The notes below the pieces were generated by a model, which did no database searches, had not been told where the DNA came from, and saw nothing but the letters and a program-made list of their open reading frames with translations. This document shows, piece after piece, positions 16,266-24,023 of a DNA stretch of 64,000 bases. This DNA comes from an uncultured Clostridium sp. Its GTDB lineage: Bacteria > Bacillota > Clostridia > TANB77 > CAG-508. Every line of letters begins with the position of its first letter. Within the stretch, counting starts at the first letter, position 1. Position numbers and translations under genes: made by a program. The DNA lies in contig CAOJXR010000006.1 of the NCBI GenBank assembly GCA_948465565.1, forward strand, positions 1-64,000, given 5' to 3'.

Positions 16266-17525
16266 ATGAAAAAAGATAAAATTGCTATAGTTATGGCAGC
16301 TGGAAAAAGTACTGCTATGAATTCAAAGAAATCAAAATTAGTACATAAATTATATGGAAAAGAACTTGTTTCAAGAGTTGTTGAAACTGCTGAAAAGATT
16401 AATTGTGATGAGATTATAACTGTTGTTGGTGAACAAAAGGAACAAGTTATAGAGGTTTTAAAAGATAGAACTAAATATGTAGTGCAAGAGGAACTTCTTG
16501 GAACGGGTCATGCACTTTTACAGACTATTCCAGAACTTGAGTCTAAATCTGGTCAAGTTATTGTTTTGTATGGTGATGTGCCTATAATTAAGAAGGATAC
16601 AATTGAGAGATTAGTTGATAGAAATAGAAATGAGAGGGAAAGTGTAACTTTACTTACTGCGATTTCTGATAATCCAACAGGTTATGGAAGAATTGTTAGA
16701 AATGATATTGGTGAAGTTCAAGAGATTGTTGAGGAATTTGATGCAGATTCTACAATAAAACAGATTAGAGAAATAAATTCTGGAATTTATTGTTTTGATA
16801 TTGAGAGCTTGTGTACTGCTATTAAAGAGGTTAAGGCTCGTGATAATGGACAAATTTATTTGACAGATATTATAAAGGTTATGAAGAATAAAGACTTAAA
16901 AGTTGGTGCTGTGATTGTTGAGGATAATACTGAAATTTTAGGTGTTAATGATAGAGTTCAACTTGAATTATTAGGTAGAATTTTAAGAATGAGAATTAAT
17001 ACAATGCACATGTTAAATGGAGTTACTATTGAGGATTCTGATACTACATATATTTATGAAGATGTTAAAATTGGTAGAGATACAGTAATTCATCCTAATA
17101 CAACAATTAAGTCTGACTGTGTTATTGGCGAGGATTGCGAAATTGGACCTAATGCGTATATCAGAGAAAAATGTAATTTGGCTGATAAAGTTAAAATTGG
17201 AAATTGTGTTGAGATTAAAAAGACTACAGTTAAATATGGTAGTAAAGTTCCTCATTTATCTTATATGGGAGATTGTGAGATTGGCACAGGTGTTAATATT
17301 GGATGTGGCTCAATTACATGTAATTATGATGGTGTGAATAAGCATAAGACTATTATTGGTGATGATTGTTTTATTGGCTCTAATACTAATTTGGTTGCAC
17401 CAGTTACTTTAGGTGATAATGTTTTGGTTGCTGCTGGTTCTACTATTACTGATGATGTGCCAGGTGATAGTTTGGCAATTGCGAGAGAGAGGCAAGTTGT
17501 TAAAGAGGGCTGGAACAAGAGATAG
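16266..17525 (+). CDS. glmU: Bifunctional N-acetylglucosamine-1-P uridylyltransferase / glucosamine-1-P acetyltransferase
   Basis: GlmU makes UDP-GlcNAc, the precursor of peptidoglycan. The 419 aa protein has an N-terminal nucleotidyltransferase domain (about 1-225) and a left-handed beta-helix acetyltransferase domain (about 245-419). It is somewhat shorter than the E. coli enzyme (456). The acetyltransferase core is well conserved, with PHLSYMGD and GSITCNYDGVNK. The nucleotide-binding signature, usually AAGxGTRM, reads AAGKSTAM here (residues 12-19). The catalytic arginine (Arg18 in E. coli) is thus alanine. YGDVPIIKKDT and the UTP-site QEELLGTGHA are normal. The start is set by AAAGGATG; the frame open from 16203 has no ribosome binding site. 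Confidence 0.9.
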   Translation: MKKDKIAIVMAAGKSTAMNSKKSKLVHKLYGKELVSRVVETAEKINCDEIITVVGEQKEQVIEVLKDRTKYVVQEELLGTGHALLQTIPELESKSGQVIVLYGDVPIIKKDTIERLVDRNRNERESVTLLTAISDNPTGYGRIVRNDIGEVQEIVEEFDADSTIKQIREINSGIYCFDIESLCTAIKEVKARDNGQIYLTDIIKVMKNKDLKVGAVIVEDNTEILGVNDRVQLELLGRILRMRINTMHMLNGVTIEDSDTTYIYEDVKIGRDTVIHPNTTIKSDCVIGEDCEIGPNAYIREKCNLADKVKIGNCVEIKKTTVKYGSKVPHLSYMGDCEIGTGVNIGCGSITCNYDGVNKHKTIIGDDCFIGSNTNLVAPVTLGDNVLVAAGSTITDDVPGDSLAIARERQVVKEGWNKR

Positions 17526-17529
17526 AGCT

Positions 17530-17554
17530 AAAAGAAGCAATACTTGCTTCTTTT
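17530..17554 (+). terminator. Terminator after glmU
   Basis: An 11-bp perfect stem AAAAGAAGCAA/TTGCTTCTTTT with a 3-base loop. Confidence 0.75.
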
Positions 17555-17578
17555 GACTCTTATTAAAATGTATGTATA

Positions 17579-17618
17579 GAAAAGCGATATGTTTTGAAAA
17601 GAAAACACATCGCTTTTC
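17579..17618 (-). terminator. Hairpin at 3' end of the minus-strand holin-like gene
   Basis: GAAAAGCGAT and ATCGCTTTTC pair, with a further TGTTTT/AAAACA pair inside after a one-base mismatch. Lying between convergent genes with T-rich flanks on both sides, it can act as a bidirectional terminator. Confidence 0.6.
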
Positions 17619-17647
17619 TCATATTAGATTATAGTTATATAATCTTT

Positions 17648-18025
17648 TTACATGCCTTGTTCTCCAGGTAAAATGTAATCAATTACACCATATATTAAGG
17701 CACCAATTATGGCTGACATCCATGAAATTGAATAACCTGCAACAAAGAATTGTGTTGCATATAAAATTACCACGGCAAGAACAAAACCTACAAAACCTTT
17801 ACCAAATGCCATTGCTTGTAGTCCTGTAAATTTTACTATTAAATAATCCATTACAGTTAAAACGATGGCTGCAAGGGCTAGTGACCAAAAATTATTTATT
17901 GTAAATCCAGGTGTGAAGAAGGCTGTTACCCCTAATATAATTGCGGCTGCAACGAGTCTTCCAAATATTTGACCAACCATACCCATTGTGGAAGTGCTTT
18001 GTGTACTTGAATTGTTATTATCCAT
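17648..18025 (-). CDS. Four-helix membrane protein, phage_holin_4_2-like
   Basis: A 125 aa hydrophobic protein with four predicted transmembrane helices after a short Ser/Thr/Asn-rich N-terminus. The repeated pattern GFTINNFWSLALAAIV and GYSISWMSAIIGALIYGVI resembles the phage_holin_4_2 family of bacterial membrane proteins. Those are chromosomal and not linked to phage lysis. No phage genes are nearby. The start (18025) is chosen because GGGAGG lies just upstream; the frame extended to 18082 runs through the leader inverted repeat. It is convergent with glmU and divergent from the DUF421 gene. Confidence 0.7.
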   Translation of the reverse strand: MDNNNSSTQSTSTMGMVGQIFGRLVAAAIILGVTAFFTPGFTINNFWSLALAAIVLTVMDYLIVKFTGLQAMAFGKGFVGFVLAVVILYATQFFVAGYSISWMSAIIGALIYGVIDYILPGEQGM

Positions 18026-18040
18026 AGTTAAAACCTCCCA

Positions 18041-18069
18041 TTTTAAACTGATATTTTTCCAGTTTAAAA
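18041..18069 (-). repeat. 10-bp perfect inverted repeat in the leader of the holin-like gene
   Basis: TTTTAAACTG, 9-base spacer, CAGTTTAAAA. It abuts the ribosome binding site of the minus-strand gene and may cover its -10 region. It could be an operator or a leader hairpin. Confidence 0.55.
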
Positions 18070-18187
18070 ATAAACATCGCAATAATCAATGTTCAATTTT
18101 ATTTTTGACAAATAAAAATTTTTTATGCATATTAAATAAAATTTTGTTAAAAATAAAAATATATTTTGAAAATTAGGGGTTTTTATT

Positions 18188-18862
18188 ATGCTTATTGTTT
18201 TTATTAGAACAATTATTTTGTACATTTTAGTTTTGGCTGTTATGAGATTTATGGGGAAAAGGGAGATTGGACAGCTTCAACCATTTGAGCTTGTTATTTC
18301 AATTATGATTGCTGATTTGGCTTCTATTCCAATGTCTGATGTTGGTGTTCCTATTTTTAATGGTATTGTTCCTATTTTGAGTTTGCTTATAATGCATTTA
18401 CTTATTTCTTTGGCAAATTTGAAGAGTATTAATTTTAGAGGAGTTATTTGTGGTAAACCTTCTATATTAATATATAGAGGAAAAATTGATGAGCAGAAAC
18501 TTAAAAAAGAGAGATATACAATTAATGAATTGCAGGAGAGACTTAGAGGAAAAGATGTATTTAATATTGGTGATGTTGAGTATGCAATTTTGGAGACAAG
18601 TGGAGAAATTAATGTTATTTTGAAACCAGAGAAGAGAAATCCTACTTTGGAAGATATGAATATTAAATCTGAGTATGATGGAATTTCTTATGATTTGGTT
18701 ATTGATGGTGTTATACAGCGTGAAAATTTATCTAAGATTAATAAGGATTATAAATGGCTTGAATCTCAAGTTAGTAAGTTTGGTTTTGAGCCAGAGCAAG
18801 CTTTAGTTGTTACTATTGATGCTTCTGGAAAGATATTCTGTCAAAAGAAGGAGGGAAAATAA
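18188..18862 (+). CDS. DUF421 (YetF-like) membrane protein
   Basis: This 224 aa protein matches the DUF421/YetF family: N-terminal membrane helices (about 1-20, 35-55 and 58-75) with the RFMGKREIGQLQPFELVI signature at 20-37. A cytoplasmic domain follows, containing the YTINELQERLRGKDV and DVEYAILETSGEINVILKP stretches. The molecular function is unknown; Bacillus members are sporulation- or stress-associated. The stop is 2 bases before the DUF4363 gene, a well-known neighbour pairing. It begins after AGGGG and a T-rich spacer. Confidence 0.88.
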   Translation: MLIVFIRTIILYILVLAVMRFMGKREIGQLQPFELVISIMIADLASIPMSDVGVPIFNGIVPILSLLIMHLLISLANLKSINFRGVICGKPSILIYRGKIDEQKLKKERYTINELQERLRGKDVFNIGDVEYAILETSGEINVILKPEKRNPTLEDMNIKSEYDGISYDLVIDGVIQRENLSKINKDYKWLESQVSKFGFEPEQALVVTIDASGKIFCQKKEGK

Positions 18863-18864
18863 TA

Positions 18865-19242
18865 ATGAAAGAGATAATTATTTCGGCTATTGTTATTGGC
18901 GTAATTGTTGTTGGGAATATTTTTGTTGGAAATTTTGTTGATAGTAAATTAAATCATATTATTGGTCTTTTAGATGAAATAAGTCCAATACTTGAAGATG
19001 AGGATTATGAGAGGGCTGAAGATAAAATTGGCGAGATAAGAGGATATTTAGATGAGTCAGAGGCAGTTCTTTCTTGTTATATTGAACATGACGAACTTGA
19101 GAAAGTTCAATCTTCATTAGTGCTTTTAGAATCATATATTAAAATGGAAAGTGATGAGGCTTTTAGTGAGGCTAATCAAATGTCTTTTGTTATTAAACAT
19201 ATTGAGGAGAAGGATGATTTGAGGATTAAAAATATTTTTTAA
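18865..19242 (+). CDS. DUF4363-like membrane-anchored protein
   Basis: A 125 aa protein: one N-terminal transmembrane helix (about 3-22) and an acidic all-helical domain that resembles the DUF4363 family frequently encoded with DUF421. The domain is likely a four-helix bundle on the extracytoplasmic side. It starts 2 bases after the DUF421 stop, with GGAGGG as ribosome binding site, so the two are translationally linked and probably form a complex. No function is known. Confidence 0.75.
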   Translation: MKEIIISAIVIGVIVVGNIFVGNFVDSKLNHIIGLLDEISPILEDEDYERAEDKIGEIRGYLDESEAVLSCYIEHDELEKVQSSLVLLESYIKMESDEAFSEANQMSFVIKHIEEKDDLRIKNIF

Positions 19243-19303
19243 TCTTCAAGTTACATAATACTGAAAAATTGCATAATATATAAATAAAAAAGGAATTGGT
19301 GTT

Positions 19304-20446
19304 ATGGATCATATAGTTTATCTAGACCATGCTGCTACTACTAAGATTGATGATGCTGTTTTAAAAGAGATGTTACCATATTTACAATATAACTATGGTA
19401 ATGCTTCTGCGCTTTATAGTTTGGGAAGAAGTAGTAGAGAAGCTGTAGAAAATGCAAGAAAACAAGTAGCAAATGTAATTGGTGCAAGTCCAAATGAAAT
19501 ATATTTTACAAGTTGCGGTAGTGAAAGTGATAATTTGGCGATTAAGGGAATTGCAAAGGCGTATAGGAAATTTGGAAAACATATTATAACAAGTAGTATT
19601 GAGCATCCTGCTGTTTTAGAAACATGTAAAACTTTAGAGAACGAAGGATTTGAGGTTTCATATTTATCTGTTAAGGAAAATGGAATTATTGATGTAGAAG
19701 AGTTGCGAAAGACAATTAGAAGAGATACAATTTTAATTTCAATAATGTCTGCTAATAATGAAGTTGGTACAATTCAACCGATAGAGGAAATTGGTAGAAT
19801 TGCTAGAGCTAATAATATTATTTTTCATACAGATAGTGTTCAAGCGATTGGTAGTGTTGATATTAATGTTAGAAAGATGAAAATTGATGCTCTTTCTATG
19901 TCTGGACATAAGTTTTATGCACCTAAGGGTGTTGGCGTTTTGTATGTTAGAAATGGTATTAAGTTTTTGAGGCAACAAGATGGCGGTCATCAGGAAAAAG
20001 AGAAAAGGTCTGGAACTGAAAATGTTGCCGGGATTGTTGGAATTGGTAAAGCTATTGAAATTGCTGATAAAAATAGACTTGTTTATGTTGATAAAATGAG
20101 ACTTCTTAGAGATAGCTATGTTAAATCTGTTGTTAGTAATTTTTCTAATGTTTTCGTTAATGGAGATATGGAAAATCGATTAGCTGGTAATATGAATATT
20201 TCTTTTATTGGACATAAAGGTGCTTATTTGGTGGAGGAATTAGATAGACGAGGAATATGTACTTCTAGTGGTTCTGCTTGTAGTGCTGGGCTTCCAATGC
20301 CGTCTAATGTTTTGATGAATATGACTCACAATGTAAAGATTGCGGAGAGTTCTTTGAGGGTTACTTTTGGTAGAGAAAATACATTAGAAGAGGTTCAATA
20401 TTTGATTTATTCATTAAATGATATATTAAAAAAAGAAACAGTTTAA
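19304..20446 (+). CDS. Cysteine desulfurase (NifS/IscS family)
   Basis: This is a 380 aa PLP enzyme releasing sulfur from cysteine for Fe-S clusters or tRNA thiolation. PLP lysine is Lys203 in SGHKFY, His101 is in SIEHPAV, and the catalytic cysteine is Cys326 in the SSGSACSAG loop. The long loop is of group I, IscS/NifS type. No iscU or thiI is adjacent, so its partner is uncertain. Its last 5 residues (KKETV) and stop codon lie within a 32-bp palindrome shared with the convergent SPFH gene, whose stop codon overlaps its own. Confidence 0.92.
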   Translation: MDHIVYLDHAATTKIDDAVLKEMLPYLQYNYGNASALYSLGRSSREAVENARKQVANVIGASPNEIYFTSCGSESDNLAIKGIAKAYRKFGKHIITSSIEHPAVLETCKTLENEGFEVSYLSVKENGIIDVEELRKTIRRDTILISIMSANNEVGTIQPIEEIGRIARANNIIFHTDSVQAIGSVDINVRKMKIDALSMSGHKFYAPKGVGVLYVRNGIKFLRQQDGGHQEKEKRSGTENVAGIVGIGKAIEIADKNRLVYVDKMRLLRDSYVKSVVSNFSNVFVNGDMENRLAGNMNISFIGHKGAYLVEELDRRGICTSSGSACSAGLPMPSNVLMNMTHNVKIAESSLRVTFGRENTLEEVQYLIYSLNDILKKETV

Positions 20447-20460
20447 ACTGTTTCTTTTTT
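20429..20460. terminator. Perfect 32-bp palindrome: bidirectional terminator inside two convergent genes
   Basis: A-run, GAAACAGTTT, then AAACTGTTTC and a T-run form a perfect palindrome centred at 20444/20445. Each strand shows a U-tract after the stem. It contains both stop codons and the last codons of the cysteine desulfurase and SPFH genes, so it terminates transcription from both directions. Confidence 0.88.
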
Positions 20461-21372
20461 ATCTTTATCTTCTTTCTTGTCTGTTACGACATCTTTTATT
20501 GCACCTAGGCTGCCAAGAGCTGCTGTTGCTTCAAATGGAATGAATATTTTATTTGCTTCACCTTTTGATGCTTCTTGTAATGCTTCTAATGCTTTTAATT
20601 GTACTAGTTTATCGTCTGGGTTGGCTTCTTTTATTGCATCATATACCATTTGGATTTCTTTTGCTTTTGCTGCTGCTACTTGTCTGATTGCGTCAGCCTC
20701 ACCTGTTGCTCTTCTTATTTTTGCTTCTCTGTCTGCTTCTGCATCTAAGATTGCAGCTTCTTTTCTACCTTCAGCAAGTGTTATTGCGGATTGTCTTTCT
20801 CCTTCAGCTTGTAAGATTAATGCTCTTTTATTTCTTTCTGCATTCATTTGTTTTTCCATTGCGTCTTTTATGTCTGGTGGAGGAGTGATATCCTTTATTT
20901 CAACACGGTCAACTTTACAGCCCCAAGGGTCTGTTGCTTCGTCTAGAATAGCTTTTAATTGGATATTTATTGATTCTCTGGCACTAAAACTTTCGTCAAG
21001 TTCCATTTTACCAACAACATCACGTATTGTTGTTATTGCTAAATATTCTAGCCCTTTTTTTAGTGAATGTATTTCATATACAGCTTTTGCTGGGTTGATG
21101 ACTTTGTAGAATACGACTGTATCAATTGTTATTGTAACATTATCTGCTGTTATTACTTCTTGTGGTGGTACATCCATTGTTTGTTGTTTTAAACTTACTA
21201 CTGATCGTACTGTATCAATAAATGGGATAATTATTGTTAAACCAGCATCTGCAGCTTTATGAAATTTACCTAATCTTTCTATAATATATACTTCAGATTG
21301 TTTTACGACTTTAATTGATTTTACTAATAATACTATTATTAAAGCTAATACTATAAGTAGAAAAAGTGTCAT
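20443..21372 (-). CDS. SPFH/band-7 (stomatin/prohibitin-like) membrane protein
   Basis: A 309 aa protein of the stomatin-like SPFH family (compare QmcA/YbbK). One N-terminal hydrophobic helix (about 1-18) is followed by the SPFH domain, with IIERLGKFHKAADAGL and the LKQQTMDVPPQEVIT stretch. A long Ala/Glu-rich coiled coil follows (about 180-255). Such proteins oligomerise in membrane microdomains and scaffold proteases. No NfeD-like partner is visible. The start follows AAGGAGG. The C-terminus KKETV lies in the shared palindrome. Confidence 0.9.
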   Translation of the reverse strand: MTLFLLIVLALIIVLLVKSIKVVKQSEVYIIERLGKFHKAADAGLTIIIPFIDTVRSVVSLKQQTMDVPPQEVITADNVTITIDTVVFYKVINPAKAVYEIHSLKKGLEYLAITTIRDVVGKMELDESFSARESINIQLKAILDEATDPWGCKVDRVEIKDITPPPDIKDAMEKQMNAERNKRALILQAEGERQSAITLAEGRKEAAILDAEADREAKIRRATGEADAIRQVAAAKAKEIQMVYDAIKEANPDDKLVQLKALEALQEASKGEANKIFIPFEATAALGSLGAIKDVVTDKKEDKDKKETV

Positions 21373-21502
21373 ATTTTCTTCCTCCTTAAAATTTATATAT
21401 TTGATTTTGTATTTTTTTCCACGATTACTTTTATATTATAGCACAGAAATGCCCATAAATAAAGACTTTTTGAAAAAATAAATATTTTTTTCTTAAATTC
21501 TA

Positions 21503-21531
21503 TTTAATAAAATGACTAATTATGATATAAA
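21503..21531 (+). promoter_or_regulatory. Possible extended -10 promoter of the SH3/MltG pair
   Basis: TTTAAT, 17 bases, TGATATAAA. The -35 is poor but the extended -10 (TGn) compensates. Confidence 0.4.
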
Positions 21532-21562
21532 TATACAGAACTGGTAATAGGAGATTGTATAA

Positions 21563-22618
21563 ATGAACTCAAAAAAGAAGAATAAAATTAAATTTAAAAA
21601 AAATAGTTTGATTGGTAAGATTGTATTAGTAGCGGTTTTATTGGTTGCAGTACTATATATTTTGAGATATGCAGCTTATTTTAAAAGAGCTACATCTGAT
21701 GAGATGGCTGTTATTATTCAAAATGAATCAAATGTTGAACTTTCTAATAGTGTGTATATTGATGAAAATGGGATTATTTATTTGTCTGAGGCAGATGTAC
21801 AAAGATATTTAAATCAAGATTTATATTATGAAAAAAATGATAGTAATATGAGAAGATATATTTCAATTTCACAAAATAAAATTCTGGAGATTACTGAAAA
21901 TGAAAATCATATGTTTGTGAATGGAACTAGAGAGAAGATAAAGGGTAAGGTTCTAGAAAAGGATGGTATCTACTATTTTCCAATTTCTGAATTAGAGAAT
22001 GTTTATAATATTGAAGTTGATTATCTGAAAGATTTAAATAGATTGAATATTGAAAAGTTGTCTGAGGAAAAAGTTGTGGCAGTTGTAAATAGAAATATTC
22101 CTTTAAAATATAAGATGACTAATATTTCTAAGGATATTGAAGAATTGCAACAGGGAGATAATGTTACTATTATTCAGGATATGAATAATGGCTGGGTTAG
22201 AGTTAAAACTGCAGATTATGCTGTTGGATATGTGAAAAAGTCTAAATTAGTAAGTATAGAAAAAGAAAGATATAATTTGTCTCAAAATGATTATGATAAG
22301 TTTGATGAGAAGTCTTCTAATGTTGTAGTTGTTACTGATGAAACTTATTCTGGTTTTAAAGAGAAAATTGTTAAATATGATGGTAGACAAGAGATTGAGA
22401 AAGATTTGATAAATAAGGTATCTAGTGAAATTGCAAAACAACCTAGAGATACTTTTGTGAAAATAGATATTTCTTCTATAGATAATGTGGATAATTATTA
22501 TAAGTTTTTAAAAGAATTGAAAGCTAGAATGAATAATTTAGGTGTTGGTGTGGTTGTTACTGCTCAACCTAATTTGAATAAAGATATATTAAAAGGTATA
22601 ACAAATATTGTTTTGTAA
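21563..22618 (+). CDS. Membrane-anchored SH3-domain protein, truncated GH18-like
   Basis: A 351 aa protein. After a basic N-terminus and one transmembrane helix (about 18-38) come a copper-amine-oxidase-N/stalk-like region and a bacterial SH3-like domain (about 190-235, LQQGDNVTIIQDMNNGWVRV). The C-terminal YKFLKELKARMNNLGVGVVV resembles part of the GH18 barrel of spore-type wall hydrolases. However, the barrel is far too short and no catalytic DxxDxDxE is seen. It is probably a wall-binding rather than hydrolytic protein. The next gene, mltG, begins 12 bases downstream in the same operon. Confidence 0.65.
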   Translation: MNSKKKNKIKFKKNSLIGKIVLVAVLLVAVLYILRYAAYFKRATSDEMAVIIQNESNVELSNSVYIDENGIIYLSEADVQRYLNQDLYYEKNDSNMRRYISISQNKILEITENENHMFVNGTREKIKGKVLEKDGIYYFPISELENVYNIEVDYLKDLNRLNIEKLSEEKVVAVVNRNIPLKYKMTNISKDIEELQQGDNVTIIQDMNNGWVRVKTADYAVGYVKKSKLVSIEKERYNLSQNDYDKFDEKSSNVVVVTDETYSGFKEKIVKYDGRQEIEKDLINKVSSEIAKQPRDTFVKIDISSIDNVDNYYKFLKELKARMNNLGVGVVVTAQPNLNKDILKGITNIVL

Positions 22619-22629
22619 AGGAGAAATAT

Positions 22630-23724
22630 ATGAGAAAAGAAAATGGATTTTCAAAGATTTTATTAATATTTATTATATTATTAGTGATTTTTGTGATAGG
22701 GATTGTTGGTGCAAATATTGTTTATAAATCTTTATTAAAACCAATTCAAAGTAATAGTGAGAAGGTTACTATTACAATAACTGGGGGAAGCGGAATATCA
22801 GCTATTGCTGATCAATTAGAAAAAGAGGGCGTTATTAAGAGTGCAATGGCTTTTAAAGTATATACTAAAATTAATTCGAGCACAGCTATGCAAGCTGGTA
22901 AATATGAACTTGATAAAAATATGTCAGTAGAGGATATTATTAAGGTTTTAAATGATGGTATAGTGCTTGATGAAACAGTTACTATTACTTTTGTTGAGGG
23001 GAAGAATATAAGAAAGATTGCTGCTACAATTGAGGAAAAAACTGATAATACTGAAGAGGATGTATTTAACTTATTACAGGATAAAGAATATATTGATTCT
23101 TTAATTGAAAAGTATTGGTTTATTGACGAGGATATTAAAGATGAGGATATTTATTATTCTTTAGAAGGTTATTTATATCCTGATACATATACTTTAGCTA
23201 ATAAGAGTGAGGATGTTAAGACTATATTTGGTAGAATGCTTGATAAAATGGATACTGTTTTGACTAAGTATAAAGATGAGATTGAGGAAAGTGATTATTC
23301 TGTTCATGAATTGTTATCTCTTGCGTCTGTTGTGGAGTTAGAGGCTAGAAATAAGGATGATAGAGCTGAGGTTGCTGGGGTTTTTTATAATAGATTAGAT
23401 AGAAAGATGGCTTTACAAAGTGATGTTACAACTTATTATGCTACTAAAATTGATATGGATGAGCGTGATTTGACAAATGCTGAACTTAATAGCAAAAATC
23501 CTTATAATACTCGTTCTACTTCAATGGCTGGAAAACTTCCAGTTGGGCCTATTTGTATGGCTAGCGAGAGTTCTATTAAGGCAGTTATTGAGCCTAAGGA
23601 AACAAATGCACTTTTCTTTGTTGCTGATAAGAATGGAAAAGTTTATTTTTCAAGAACAAATAGTGAACATGAGAAGAAAATTAAAGAATTAAAAGATAGT
23701 GGTTTGTGGTATACATATGAATAA
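22630..23724 (+). CDS. mltG: Endolytic murein transglycosylase MltG
   Basis: MltG cleaves nascent glycan strands and sets their length. The 364 aa protein has one N-terminal transmembrane helix (about 10-30), a LysM-like subdomain and the YceG catalytic domain. The catalytic glutamate is Glu236 in ASVVELEA, and the LQSDVTTYYA and PYNTRS blocks follow. The length is usual for Firmicutes. It is co-transcribed with the preceding SH3 protein. The aspS T-box promoter starts right after its stop codon. Confidence 0.93.
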   Translation: MRKENGFSKILLIFIILLVIFVIGIVGANIVYKSLLKPIQSNSEKVTITITGGSGISAIADQLEKEGVIKSAMAFKVYTKINSSTAMQAGKYELDKNMSVEDIIKVLNDGIVLDETVTITFVEGKNIRKIAATIEEKTDNTEEDVFNLLQDKEYIDSLIEKYWFIDEDIKDEDIYYSLEGYLYPDTYTLANKSEDVKTIFGRMLDKMDTVLTKYKDEIEESDYSVHELLSLASVVELEARNKDDRAEVAGVFYNRLDRKMALQSDVTTYYATKIDMDERDLTNAELNSKNPYNTRSTSMAGKLPVGPICMASESSIKAVIEPKETNALFFVADKNGKVYFSRTNSEHEKKIKELKDSGLWYTYE

Positions 23725-23727
23725 AAC

Positions 23728-23756
23728 TTGACAAATCAGGAAAAACTGTTTAAAAT
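23728..23756 (+). promoter_or_regulatory. Promoter of T-box/aspS
   Basis: TTGACA, 17 bases, TAAAAT, immediately after the mltG stop codon. Confidence 0.75.
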
Positions 23757-23764
23757 GAATATTA

Positions 23765-23976
23765 CATGTTAATAATTAAGTGTTGATGATACAAAGTAAT
23801 TGTGATAGAAAATCTAAAAGAGAGAATTGTCACTGGCTGAAAGCAATTCAGATTGAAGCGATTATGAAACATATCGGAGCTTTTTAATAAAGTGGGATAT
23901 ATTTTATTATGTCCAATTAGGGTGGTACCACGGGAGTTTGAGCTTTCGTCCCTTTCGAGGGATGAGAGCTCTTTTT
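23765..23976 (+). ncRNA. T-box leader of aspS
   Basis: The T-box sequence AGGGTGGTACCACGG is at 23919-23933. It is followed by a terminator hairpin (23940-23976: GAGCT...AGCTC with inner TCCCT/AGGGA and a T-run) that competes with the antiterminator. Stem I contains AGTA (23797) and a GAA-GC-GAT segment; GAT at 23860-23862 is a plausible Asp specifier codon, but I assign it without folding. Uncharged tRNA-Asp would stabilise the antiterminator and permit aspS expression. Confidence 0.85.
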
Positions 23977-24023
23977 GTATGCATAATCTCGTCCCTTAAA
24001 ATAAATAAGAGGAGGGTGATATT

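Noticed and set aside
17648..18025. Prophage remnant suggested by holin similarity
   Set aside because: No other phage gene, integrase or attachment repeat is nearby; this holin-like family is common on chromosomes.
20477..21109. 210-codon open frame on the + strand
   Set aside because: It is the antisense shadow of the SPFH gene, low-complexity Ala/Ser-rich, without a ribosome binding site or family features.
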